The translations under genes were made by a program, and so were the position numbers. The notes beneath the pieces were generated by a model. It did no database searches and had not been told where the DNA came from. It worked only from the letters and a program-made list of their open reading frames with translations. A DNA stretch of 35,914 nucleotides. Source: an uncultured Thermoleophilia bacterium. GTDB lineage: Bacteria; Actinomycetota; Thermoleophilia; Miltoncostaeales; Miltoncostaeaceae. Location of the stretch: the NCBI GenBank assembly GCA_947258365.1, contig CAMYIK010000005.1, forward strand, positions 1 to 35,914, in the 5' to 3' direction. Below are positions 27,193 through 35,914 of the stretch, piece by piece; position 1 is the stretch's first letter; the number at the start of each line of letters is the position of its first letter.

Positions 27193-28767
27193 GTGACAGC
27201 CGACCAGACACACGACCGTGACCCGGCGAAACGGGTCAAGTTTTTCGATACCACCCTGCGCGACGGTGAGCAGTCGCCGGGCATTCACCTGAACCTTCGC
27301 GAGAAGGTGGAGATCGCCCATCAACTCTCCCGGCTCGGAGTCGACGTCATCGAGGCCGGCTTTCCGATCACCTCCCCGGGTGACTTCGAGGGCGTGAGCG
27401 CCATCGCCAAAGAGGTAGGGGGCGTGACGGTCGCGGCGCTTGCCCGTGCGAATGAGAAAGACGTGACCATCGCCGGCGAGGCCGTGCAGGCCGCGGAGCG
27501 ACCACGAATCCACACCTTCATAGCGACCAGCGATATCCACTTGAAGCACAAGCTCAAGATGGACCGCGCAGAAGTGATGGCTCGGGCCATCGACGCCGTG
27601 AAGCTCGCGCGCTCGATCGTGGAGGACGTCGAGTTCAGCTGCGAGGACGCCACGCGCTCCGACCGCGAGTACGTCGCGGAGGTCGTCGGTGCGGCCATCG
27701 CCGAGGGCGCGACCACGATCAACATCCCGGACACCGTCGGCTACACGATGCCCGACGAGTTCCAGAGCTTCCTCACCGAGCTCTACGAGCGCTGCCCGTC
27801 CCTTCGGGACGTGACGCTGTCAGTCCACTGCCACAATGACTTGGGTCTGGCGGTGGCGAACTCCCTTGCGGGGCTGCACGCGGGCGCGCGTCAGATCGAG
27901 TGCTGCGTGAACGGCATCGGTGAGCGCGCCGGTAACGCCAGCCTCGAAGAGATGGCCATGATCCTGCGCACCCGCGCCGAGGATGTGAACGGGCTGTGGT
28001 CGGGCGTCAACACCGAGGAGATCACCCGCGCCAGCCGACTGGTGAGTCGGATGACCGGCTATGTGATCCAGCCCAACAAGGCGGTCGTCGGGCGCAATGC
28101 CTTCGCCCACGAGGCCGGCATCCATCAGCATGGCGTACTGGCGAACCCGCTCACCTACGAGATCATGGACGCGACCAGCGTAGGCCTCGCCAAGAGCGAG
28201 ATCGTGCTGGGTAAGCACTCGGGCCGCCACGCGCTGCGAAACGCGCTGATCGAGCTCGGATACGAGCTGGACGACGAGCACCTCAACCACGTGTTCGTCC
28301 GCTTCAAGGATCTGGCCGACAGGAAGGGCGAGCTTTCCGCGCTGGACCTCGAGGCGCTGATGACCGACGAAGTCAGGGCTGAGTCGGCCGATGGCCCGCG
28401 TCTGACGGACGTCACGTTCTCAGGTGGGGTGGGTGCCGAACCGTCGGCGACCGTCGCGATCACGATGCCCGACGGCGAGGTTGCTCGTGCTGAAGGCACC
28501 GGCGACGGGCCGGTCGACGCGATCATGATGGCCATCGACGCCGCGCTTGGTTCAAGCGGGCGCCTCCTGGAGTACTCGGTGCACGCCGTGACGAGCGGCA
28601 AGGACGCGCTTGGTGAGGCCCGGGTGGTCTGCGATATCGATGGGGGGCGGCAGACGGGCATCGGGGTCTCTCCCGATGTGCTCGAGGCGAGTGCGATCGC
28701 CTATTTGCGGGCTGTAGCCGCACGGAGACAAGAACAGGACGAGCGCGTAGCCGCGGAAGGGGTCTGA
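27193..28767 (+). CDS. leuA: 2-isopropylmalate synthase
   Basis: [83 protein letters not shown]-terminal regulatory domain; SD aggag 6 nt before GTG. Confidence 0.96.
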   Translation: MTADQTHDRDPAKRVKFFDTTLRDGEQSPGIHLNLREKVEIAHQLSRLGVDVIEAGFPITSPGDFEGVSAIAKEVGGVTVAALARANEKDVTIAGEAVQAAERPRIHTFIATSDIHLKHKLKMDRAEVMARAIDAVKLARSIVEDVEFSCEDATRSDREYVAEVVGAAIAEGATTINIPDTVGYTMPDEFQSFLTELYERCPSLRDVTLSVHCHNDLGLAVANSLAGLHAGARQIECCVNGIGERAGNASLEEMAMILRTRAEDVNGLWSGVNTEEITRASRLVSRMTGYVIQPNKAVVGRNAFAHEAGIHQHGVLANPLTYEIMDATSVGLAKSEIVLGKHSGRHALRNALIELGYELDDEHLNHVFVRFKDLADRKGELSALDLEALMTDEVRAESADGPRLTDVTFSGGVGAEPSATVAITMPDGEVARAEGTGDGPVDAIMMAIDAALGSSGRLLEYSVHAVTSGKDALGEARVVCDIDGGRQTGIGVSPDVLEASAIAYLRAVAARRQEQDERVAAEGV

Positions 28768-30185
28768 TGGCCAAGACGTTGTTCCAAAAGGTGTGGGACG
28801 CCCATGAGGTGCGCCCCGCGGATGACCGCGGCGCTGCGCTGTTGTTCATCGATCTCCACCTCGTGCATGAGGTCACCTCGCCGCAAGCATTCGACGGCCT
28901 CAGGCTCGCCGGCCGGAAGGTGCGGCGCTCGGATCGCACCCTTGCGACGGTCGACCACAACGTGCCGACCATCGGTCGCGAGGCCGGTATCGAGGACCCT
29001 CTGAGCAAGGCCCAGGTGGAGGCGCTGGAGAGCAATTGCGCCGAGTTCGGTATCCCAATCTTTTCGCTCACGAGTCCCTACCAGGGGATCGTCCACGTCA
29101 TCGGCCCCGAACTGGGCATGACTCAGCCGGGAATGACCATCGTCTGCGGCGATAGCCATACATCGACCCATGGCGCGTTCGGCGCCCTCGCCTTTGGTAT
29201 CGGCACGAGTGAAGTCGAGCACGTCCTCGCTACACAGACGCTGCCTCAGGCAGAGCCCCAGACGATGAGGGTGAGCATCGAAGGCAAACCCGGTCTCGGT
29301 ATCACCGCAAAGGATCTCATCCTCGGCACGATTGGCCAGCTCGGCGTCTCCGGCGCCGTTGGGCACGTCGTCGAGTACGCGGGCTCCGCGATCCGCGACC
29401 TCTCGATGGAGGGGCGCATGACGGTGTGCAACATGTCGATCGAGTGGGGCGCGCGAGCGGGAATGATCGCCCCGGATGAGACGACCTTTGCCTACGTGGA
29501 GAAGCGCCCCGGCGCTCCGGACCCCTTCGGCGAGGCGGTCACACAATGGCGCGAGCTTCCTACTGACGAGGGCGCCCGCTTTGATCGAGAGGAAACCGTG
29601 GACGCCACGTCCTTGGCTCCTCAGGTCACCTGGGGTACGCACCCAGGCATGGTCGCGCCGATCACCGGTCGCATTCCGGCGCCGGGTGACTACGGCGATT
29701 CCGTCGAGGCTGAGTCGGTGCGTCGCGCGCTGGACTACATGGGCCTGAAGGGGGGCGAGGCTCTCGAGGACGTCGCTATCGACACGGTCTTCTTGGGCTC
29801 CTGCACCAATGGCCGCATCGAAGACCTCCGGGTCGCCGCGGAGATCGTCAAGGGTCGCAAGGTCTCCGACGGTATGCGCGCGATGGTCGTGCCCGGCTCG
29901 ATGCAGGTGAAGGCTCAGGCCGAGTCCGAAGGGCTCCACGACGTGTTCACCGCCGCGGGTTTCGAGTGGCGTGACGCCGGCTGTTCCATGTGTCTGGGCA
30001 TGAACCCCGACATCCTTCAGCCCGAAGAGCGCTGCGCCTCGACGTCGAACCGCAACTTCGAGGGACGCCAAGGCAAGGGAGGCAGGACCCATCTGGTGAG
30101 CCCAGCGATGGCCGCCGCCGCGGCGATCGCGGGCCATCTGGTCGACGTTCGAGAACTCGACGCGGCCGAGCTGGTCAGCGCCTAG
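28767..30185 (+). CDS. leuC: 3-isopropylmalate dehydratase large subunit
   Basis: [87 protein letters not shown]. Confidence 0.97.
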   Translation: MAKTLFQKVWDAHEVRPADDRGAALLFIDLHLVHEVTSPQAFDGLRLAGRKVRRSDRTLATVDHNVPTIGREAGIEDPLSKAQVEALESNCAEFGIPIFSLTSPYQGIVHVIGPELGMTQPGMTIVCGDSHTSTHGAFGALAFGIGTSEVEHVLATQTLPQAEPQTMRVSIEGKPGLGITAKDLILGTIGQLGVSGAVGHVVEYAGSAIRDLSMEGRMTVCNMSIEWGARAGMIAPDETTFAYVEKRPGAPDPFGEAVTQWRELPTDEGARFDREETVDATSLAPQVTWGTHPGMVAPITGRIPAPGDYGDSVEAESVRRALDYMGLKGGEALEDVAIDTVFLGSCTNGRIEDLRVAAEIVKGRKVSDGMRAMVVPGSMQVKAQAESEGLHDVFTAAGFEWRDAGCSMCLGMNPDILQPEERCASTSNRNFEGRQGKGGRTHLVSPAMAAAAAIAGHLVDVRELDAAELVSA

Positions 30186-30199
30186 GAGAGGAGACCGAG

Positions 30200-30880
30200 A
30201 TGCAGGCATTCACCACAGTCACCGGCGTGGTCGCTCCGCTCGACCGCAACGACGTCGACACCGATCAGATCATTCCCAAGCAGTTCCTCAAGCGCATCGA
30301 GCGCTCGGGATTCGGAGAGTTCCTCTTCTACGACTGGCGCGACGCGGACGACTACGTGCTGGACGCGCCGGGCTACGCCGGGGCGCCCATCCTGGTCTCG
30401 GGGCGTAACTTCGGCTGCGGGAGCTCACGTGAGCACGCTCCGTGGGCCCTCGAGGACTTCGGCTTCCGGGCCGTCATCGCGCCGAGCTTCGCGGACATCT
30501 TTCGGACCAACTGCACCAAGATCGGTGTGTTGCCGGTGGTGCTTCCTGAAGATGTGGTCAGGGGTTTGATCGCCGCCGCGACGGAGCAGCCCGGCGCGAA
30601 AGCCACCGTGGACTTGGAGAGCCAGCTGGTCGCGTCGCCCGATGGTGCCGAACATCCCTTTGAGATTGACGGCGCGATTCGTATGCGTCTGCTCAACGGG
30701 TGGGACGACATCTCGCTGACTCTGGAGCACGAGGACGAGATCGCTATCTATGAGCGCGAACGCGAGCGCTCCGGTCCGTACACGACGACCGAGGCAGGAT
30801 GGATTGGCGACGTGCTGGGTGGGCGCTTTGGCGCGAACCCGTCGACCATCGCCGCAGGTGGGGGACCGGCCGCGTCGTGA
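30200..30880 (+). CDS. leuD: 3-isopropylmalate dehydratase small subunit
   Basis: MQAFTTVTGVVAPLDRNDVDTDQIIPKQFLKRIERSGFGEFLFYDWR; GRNFGCGSSREHAPWALEDFGFRAVIAPSFADIFRTNCTKIGVLPV. True start 30200. Confidence 0.96.
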   Translation: MQAFTTVTGVVAPLDRNDVDTDQIIPKQFLKRIERSGFGEFLFYDWRDADDYVLDAPGYAGAPILVSGRNFGCGSSREHAPWALEDFGFRAVIAPSFADIFRTNCTKIGVLPVVLPEDVVRGLIAAATEQPGAKATVDLESQLVASPDGAEHPFEIDGAIRMRLLNGWDDISLTLEHEDEIAIYERERERSGPYTTTEAGWIGDVLGGRFGANPSTIAAGGGPAAS

Positions 30881-31818
30881 TTCAGGGGCGTATCGAAAAC
30901 TGGGGGGAAGCCCCCAGTGTGATCGATGGCCCCGAACCACAAATTCAGCCTGGGCAGGCGCTGGTCCGCATGCTTGCGACCAGCCTCAACCCCGTAGACA
31001 TCGCCATCGCCGCACGCCAGTTCTACGGCGCCGTGCCTCCACCGCCATTCATTCCGGGAAACGAGCTGGTTGGTGAGGTCATCGAGTCATCCGAGTATCC
31101 GGCTGGAACTCGGGTGTGGTGCCACTGCACGACGGGGGGCTTCGCCGAGTTCGCGGCTGTTCCCGAGGACCGCATGGTCCCAGTGCCGAGTGGGCTCGGG
31201 GATGAGCTCGCGGTCGCCCTGGGCGTCGCGGGAATCGCGGGATGGATGGCGGTCCGCGACCGCGCCGACCTCACTCTTACCGACGAGGTTCTTGTGCTTG
31301 GTGCCAGTGGCGTCGTCGGCCGGGTAGCGGTCTGCGCGGCGACCTCGATGGGCAATCGTGTGATCGCGGCGGGCCGGAACGAGCGGGCGCTCGCCGACGT
31401 CGGAGCTCATGCGACAGTCGACCTCACGGCGGAGGATCTCGCAAGGGAGATCTCTGCCGCCGCGCCCGAGGGCGTCGACGTCGTCGTCGACATGGTGTGG
31501 GGAGATGCCGTCGTCGCGGCGATCCGCGCGTTGCGCCAAAACGGACGCCTCGTTCAGGTCGGAAATGCGTCGGGCCCGATGGTCCAGATGCCGGCCGGGC
31601 CATTTCGCGGCGGCCGACTCGATCTGCGGGGCTACTCGATCTACAGCGAGCGCTTCGACGCGGTCGCCGCGGCGTATGCCGAGCTCTGCCGCTTCGCGGC
31701 GGGAGGCCACGTCGAGGTTCCGCTCGAGACCATGCGTCTTCGGGATCTCCCGGAGGCCTGGGAGCGTCAAGTCAGGTTTGCGACCGGCGGCAAGAAGCTG
31801 GTGCTGCTTCCCGAATAA
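30877..31818 (+). CDS. MDR-superfamily (quinone oxidoreductase-like) dehydrogenase
   Basis: SLNPVDIAIAARQFYGAVPPPPFIPGNELVGEV; EVLVLGASGVVGRVAVCAATSMGNRVIAAGRN. GTGA overlap with leuD. Confidence 0.85.
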   Translation: MIQGRIENWGEAPSVIDGPEPQIQPGQALVRMLATSLNPVDIAIAARQFYGAVPPPPFIPGNELVGEVIESSEYPAGTRVWCHCTTGGFAEFAAVPEDRMVPVPSGLGDELAVALGVAGIAGWMAVRDRADLTLTDEVLVLGASGVVGRVAVCAATSMGNRVIAAGRNERALADVGAHATVDLTAEDLAREISAAAPEGVDVVVDMVWGDAVVAAIRALRQNGRLVQVGNASGPMVQMPAGPFRGGRLDLRGYSIYSERFDAVAAAYAELCRFAAGGHVEVPLETMRLRDLPEAWERQVRFATGGKKLVLLPE

Positions 31819-31827
31819 CGGCGACCC

Positions 31828-33000
31828 TCAGCGGTTGCTGACGGCCAGGGTGGCGCGGTACTGAACCTTCTGTTTGCCGCTTCGAAAGCGCAGCACGCAT
31901 GAACTCGGCGGCCGCTTGAACGAGAATCGCACCTGCTTTCCGCGACGGCCGAAACCGCGTCCGACGAGCTTGCCTCCGCAGCGGACGTCGGCCACGAACG
32001 CGCGACGGCCGGTCGTATTGCGCGACTTCGCGACCATGGTGACCTGTCGCCCGGTGGTCGTGACGAAGTTCTGAGTCCACGCCTTCTTGGCCAGTACGAG
32101 CCCGGTACGCCAGGCGCGCGTGCCGCGGCCGAGGGTGATGGAGTCGGGAGGCGGCGGATTCTGGCCGGCGCTCGTTCCGGCAGAGCGCACTCCAAGTCGC
32201 GTGGTCGAGATAGCGGCGTCGTCGAAGTAGATCGTCGGATTCGCCGGCCGGACGTCGTCGGTGTAGTTGTTGAGTGACCAATGGAGACGAGCCTTGGGGT
32301 CCTGGAGGGTCGGGATTCCGGTGCGGTTGATGATCTTGCGCCCATCGACCCAGACGCTCAGACGGCCGTCATTGTTGACCTTGCCGTTGGTCGCCGTGCT
32401 TCGGCGCAGGTACGCCTCGACCTGAGCCCAGCGGCCGACCGGCAACCGAGCGGCCTTCTCTGATCGAGCCTCATAAGAGACACCGGATCCGTCGGGGCGT
32501 TTGTGGAAGACGTAGAGCAGCATCTTTCCGTCGGCGCCGTTGCCGACGTTGAAGGACAGCATCGGCTTGGACTCGGTGCCGTTGTGGCTCTTGAACTGGA
32601 AGACGTTCCACCACTCGACGGTCTGGACCCGCTCTGGGAACCAGAACCACGCGGAGTAGTAGCCCTCCTTCGGCAGCGGCACGGGGCGCCCGTCACTGCG
32701 CAGCCATCGGCGAAAGACGCGTACGCCCTGGGCGTGCTTTCCCGTCGCGCCGGTGATGCTCATCTTCATCGACCAGTCGCCACTGCGTGACACGTCGTCG
32801 CTGATCGCGGCAACCGCGGTGCCACCTCCGGTGGTCGAGTTGAAGATGGCTCGGCCTTGGTTGGCCGTCCACTGGCTGAAGTCCACGGTTTCGTGATCCG
32901 CACTCCAGAGAACCGCGGCGCCCGCCGTGGCCGGTACGGCCCCGGCCAGGAGGGCGGTACCTACCGCAATTGCGGCAGCTCGACGGTGGAGGTCAGTCAT
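31828..33000 (-). CDS. Secreted polysaccharide-lyase-like protein (heparin-lyase-like beta-jelly-roll) with C-terminal beta domain
   Basis: Signal peptide AIAVGTALLAGAVPATAGA; DHETVDFSQW; GYYSAWFWFPERVQTVEWWNVFQFKSHNG...KPMLSFNVGN; VGRWAQVEAYLRRS...NNDGRLSVWVDGRKIINRTGI. Confidence 0.65.
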   Translation of the reverse strand: MTDLHRRAAAIAVGTALLAGAVPATAGAAVLWSADHETVDFSQWTANQGRAIFNSTTGGGTAVAAISDDVSRSGDWSMKMSITGATGKHAQGVRVFRRWLRSDGRPVPLPKEGYYSAWFWFPERVQTVEWWNVFQFKSHNGTESKPMLSFNVGNGADGKMLLYVFHKRPDGSGVSYEARSEKAARLPVGRWAQVEAYLRRSTATNGKVNNDGRLSVWVDGRKIINRTGIPTLQDPKARLHWSLNNYTDDVRPANPTIYFDDAAISTTRLGVRSAGTSAGQNPPPPDSITLGRGTRAWRTGLVLAKKAWTQNFVTTTGRQVTMVAKSRNTTGRRAFVADVRCGGKLVGRGFGRRGKQVRFSFKRPPSSCVLRFRSGKQKVQYRATLAVSNR

Positions 33001-33112
33001 GAGAGGAGTTCCTTCGAGGGGATGGTGCTATCGAAGCGTTTCAACGGCCATGACAACAGCGATTCCGGCAGGTCGGGCACCAAGGCCTCACAGATTCGCC
33101 ACAAGCTTGTGG

Positions 33113-35728
33113 TCATCGGATGCTCCGCGTGGTCTCCGTCGCGATCTCGGTTCGCGTCGGGAGCGGGAGTCGTGGCAGATCGGGATCGAACCCGGCTGCG
33201 CGTTCGATCAGGTAGTCGAGATGGGCGGCGATGTGGTCGCTTCCCCAGTACCTGGTGTGGGCGCCGGGCAGATTGATGCATGCTTCGATCAGTTGCGGCC
33301 CCTCGTCCGGAAGCCCGCTCGCGTCGATGGCCTGCCGTGTGTCCGGTTCGTTGCTCTCGGTGGCGAACGAATCGCGGTTGACCGCGCGTCCGACGTAGTC
33401 GCCCGGCCGATAGATATTCAGCCACGTGTCATTCAGAGGTGAGAGAGACGCGGGCGAGGCGCCGGTGCCCCCGAGGTACCAGGTCGCGTATTGCCCCGGA
33501 AAGAAGCGGTCGTAGGTCTGACGGATGGGTGATCCGAAACTCAGGAATGAGACGCGGTCGGTTGCTCGCAGGCCGTCGTACGCACGCGGCTCACCCGCCG
33601 CCTCAAGTGGATAGACCCGTGGATTCCTGACGTGGTCGCCGAAGAGGGTCGCGGCGGTGTAGATGGTGCCTTGAGAGTGGGCGGCGAACACGATGCCGTC
33701 ATATCCGACCTGCCCGTCCTCGTGCTCGAATTGGGTCACCTGGGCGAGCAGGGCACGGTATCGCGCGACCACCGCGAATCTGGCGGCGGTGCCTCCCTCG
33801 CGGACGTAACTCATGACGTCATAGAGGATGTCGAGGCCGCCTCGAACCTTCTCCAGTCCGCCGCCGACCGACTGACTCAATTGGCGCGGATCGAGGGGCA
33901 GGAAGCGGGCGATGAGCAGCAATCCCGCAGCGCCCAGTGAGACTGCCGCTCCGCTGTCGAAGCCGGCGTTCGGCAGGAGCGTGTCAACGCCGGGCAAGTC
34001 TGTGATCGAGAAATGGAAGATCCAAATACCGAAGGTGCCGACGATCGCGGCCAGCGAGACGACGGTGACCAGCAACGCGGCTGAGGTGCCGGTGAGCCGT
34101 CGTAGTAGTCCTGTCAGGGCGGAGCCCTCGTCTCTTCTGCTGCCCGAGTCCTTGCGCAGGCCGGCTGCCCCGAGGGTGATCGAGAAGAGATAGGTGGGGA
34201 CTCCCGCGACCGCGAGCAGGCGATCGCGCGAGAAGCTCTTCGACAGGCTCAGCAGACGCAGGAAGATGTGTCGTACGAACAGGTAGACGAGCAGCGCCGC
34301 GAGCATGAGTGCCGCCCACGCCACTGGCTCGAGAATCTGCACGAAGATGCCCTTGATCCAGTCCTGCGGCGCGGCATTGGCCTGCCGTGCGATCGAATCC
34401 GCGGCGCCTTCGGCGGCTTCGATGCGTTGCTCGCGCGCCACCTCTTGGCTGGGGGCGTTGGTGTCGGCATCGGGTGACGCCTCCTGGCGTTCGGCGATCA
34501 AAAGGGCCGAGTCGTAGTCGCGGGCTTGGTCGGCGTCGAGGCACTTCCCCGCCGTCCAATCGGAGGGGTTGGACAGACACCTCAACTCGGTCGCGTGCGG
34601 TCGCCACGACTGGCCACCGAGCGCCTCCGCCATGACGAGGCTTGCCGAGGCGAGCACGATCCCCGATACGAGCGCCAGCGCGAAAGGGGAGACCGTGACC
34701 GACAGCAGGCTGATACTGCCTGCCCTCCAGCGGGCAGGACGAGCCTCGGAAGCGTCTTTCGACCTCCCGCGCAGCATGAGCCAGGACACGACGATGCCCG
34801 CGACCGACAGGCCTAGCGCCACGAGCCAGACGGCGCGCAGAGGGAAGGCGGCAACGCCCAGAAGAGTGTTGGCGGCGAATACGGGCACCGACGACGCCGT
34901 GAACGCCTGCCCAAACAGCGCTCCGATCAGAAGTGCGATCACGGAGATCGACAGGACCCAGAGCGGAGCCTTTGGCTGCAGGCCACTGCTTTCGAGGCCT
35001 CGTCCGATCAGCAGCAGCAAGCCCGCCATGAGCACACCGCCGAGGATGAGCGCTCCGCCTTGGACGAATCCGCTGGGTGCGAAGGTGACCAACCAAAGGC
35101 CGACACAGAGCATCACCACAAGCGCCGTCACCGGCACCACGACGATGGCGAGCCACCACGACAACGCCTCACCCGCGGCGCGGGCCCATGCGGCGCTCTT
35201 GGTCGGCATCTTCCGCCGCATCAACCAGTCACTCAGGCGCCAGTCGCTTGGCTCCTGATCGAGGTGACGGCTGGATTCGATCCCTGCCCGGCCGAGCTGC
35301 AGCACCAGCCCGAAGAGGGCGAAGACGAAACGAAAGAGGCCCGAGGGAAAGCGCGAAAGGTCGGCCCAGTTCATCTCGTAGACGTCGACCTCGAGGTCGC
35401 GGTCCGGGTCAGGCTGTGCCCGTGAGCCGAGCGGGCGCGGTGCCGTGCCGCGGCCGAGCCGTCGGCGCGGTGCCGCGTAGCGATCCGGTGGTGGCGGCAC
35501 GAACGCGTCCATGCCTTCGCGCGGCTTTGCTCGTGGCGGTTCGCTTGAGTGCTGTGAGGTTACGGTCACCTCGTCGTGCACCGCCCAATCGAAATAGCCC
35601 TGGCGGACGAGGGAATGAGAGAGCGTGCTCGCGGTATCGCCCAGGCCGTCGTCGCCGACTCCCGGCACGACGATCACGGCCACTCGGGGCGCGCGCTCTG
35701 GCTCGGAGTCGGAAGGGTGGGGGCTCAT
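33113..35728 (-). CDS. Large multi-TM protein with alpha/beta-hydrolase-like motifs at both termini
   Basis: 871 aa; N-terminal RVAVIVVPGVGDDGLGDTASTLSHSLVRQ, multiple TM helices, C-terminal YDGIVFAAHSQGTIYTAATLFGDH (A-H-S-Q-G elbow), NIYRPGDYVGRAV and GSDHIAAHLDYL. Confidence 0.6.
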   Translation of the reverse strand: MSPHPSDSEPERAPRVAVIVVPGVGDDGLGDTASTLSHSLVRQGYFDWAVHDEVTVTSQHSSEPPRAKPREGMDAFVPPPPDRYAAPRRRLGRGTAPRPLGSRAQPDPDRDLEVDVYEMNWADLSRFPSGLFRFVFALFGLVLQLGRAGIESSRHLDQEPSDWRLSDWLMRRKMPTKSAAWARAAGEALSWWLAIVVVPVTALVVMLCVGLWLVTFAPSGFVQGGALILGGVLMAGLLLLIGRGLESSGLQPKAPLWVLSISVIALLIGALFGQAFTASSVPVFAANTLLGVAAFPLRAVWLVALGLSVAGIVVSWLMLRGRSKDASEARPARWRAGSISLLSVTVSPFALALVSGIVLASASLVMAEALGGQSWRPHATELRCLSNPSDWTAGKCLDADQARDYDSALLIAERQEASPDADTNAPSQEVAREQRIEAAEGAADSIARQANAAPQDWIKGIFVQILEPVAWAALMLAALLVYLFVRHIFLRLLSLSKSFSRDRLLAVAGVPTYLFSITLGAAGLRKDSGSRRDEGSALTGLLRRLTGTSAALLVTVVSLAAIVGTFGIWIFHFSITDLPGVDTLLPNAGFDSGAAVSLGAAGLLLIARFLPLDPRQLSQSVGGGLEKVRGGLDILYDVMSYVREGGTAARFAVVARYRALLAQVTQFEHEDGQVGYDGIVFAAHSQGTIYTAATLFGDHVRNPRVYPLEAAGEPRAYDGLRATDRVSFLSFGSPIRQTYDRFFPGQYATWYLGGTGASPASLSPLNDTWLNIYRPGDYVGRAVNRDSFATESNEPDTRQAIDASGLPDEGPQLIEACINLPGAHTRYWGSDHIAAHLDYLIERAAGFDPDLPRLPLPTRTEIATETTRSIR

Positions 35729-35881
35729 GGAGAAGGCATCCTCCCGGCTGTCTCGCTCGAACGTCGTGCCGAGGCTCCACCGGGAAAGGATCTGGCGATT
35801 ATCTCCGCATCGGGCACGGATGCCCAGGCCCGCTTCACCGTTGCTACCCTCCCGCGGTCGCCAGCGAGAGTGGGGTTACGA

Positions 35882-35914
35882 ATGCGAGAAGTGTCGGTGG
35901 TCGTCCTCCCGGGG
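35882..35914 (+). CDS. Start of an ORF truncated by the right window edge (MREVSVVVLPG...)
   Basis: ATG at 35882 open to the window end; divergent from the 871-aa gene. Confidence 0.35.
   Translation, partial: MREVSVVVLPG

Noticed and set aside
28701-30209. 502-aa minus-strand ORF antisense to leuC
   Set aside because: Shadow ORF across an intact leuC; no recognisable domain.
33984-35159. 391-aa minus-strand ORF in another frame inside the 871-aa gene
   Set aside because: Arg-rich alternate frame of a recognisable membrane protein.
1-35914. CRISPR arrays, tRNA/rRNA genes, integrases, transposases, prophage or defence systems
   Set aside because: None recognised: no regularly spaced repeats, no tRNA-like cloverleaf noted by eye and no mobile-element proteins among the ORFs. 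A tRNAscan/Infernal run would be decisive.

Overview
High-GC window that looks actinobacterial, possibly a deep-branching lineage such as Thermoleophilia (inferred from gene content and style only). It is dominated by chromosomal housekeeping and biosynthetic genes: a photolyase (cut at the left edge), metZ, a DrrA/DrrB-type ABC exporter operon with an O-methyltransferase, a CAP-domain secreted protein, a DksA/TraR zinc-finger protein, ctaA, a CopC-CopD fusion, gatCAB, a two-component system, ilvN-ilvC, serA, a GGDEF/HD-GYP protein, leuA-leuC-leuD plus an MDR oxidoreductase, two secreted proteins resembling the D-glucuronyl C5-epimerase C-terminal domain, a secreted heparin-lyase-like protein, and a large multi-TM protein with an alpha/beta-hydrolase-like C-terminus. 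I found no tRNA, rRNA, CRISPR array or mobile element. The strongest unannotated signal is upstream of leuA: a 26-aa Leu-rich leader peptide (MTTTASHIDLIARLGRRALLGLLLPR*) that appears leaderless. Its Leu codon run is complementary to the leuA Shine-Dalgarno, which suggests Leu-dependent translational control. Other leads are a tandem-GNAT gene with two reading-frame breaks, a ctaA frame with no canonical start codon, a histidine kinase that may start at a CTG overlapping the regulator stop (CTGA), a recurrent TANNNT motif 7-9 nt upstream of start codons (leaderless promoters), and a perfect 13-bp inverted repeat. All family calls come from reading motifs by eye; no database search was run.
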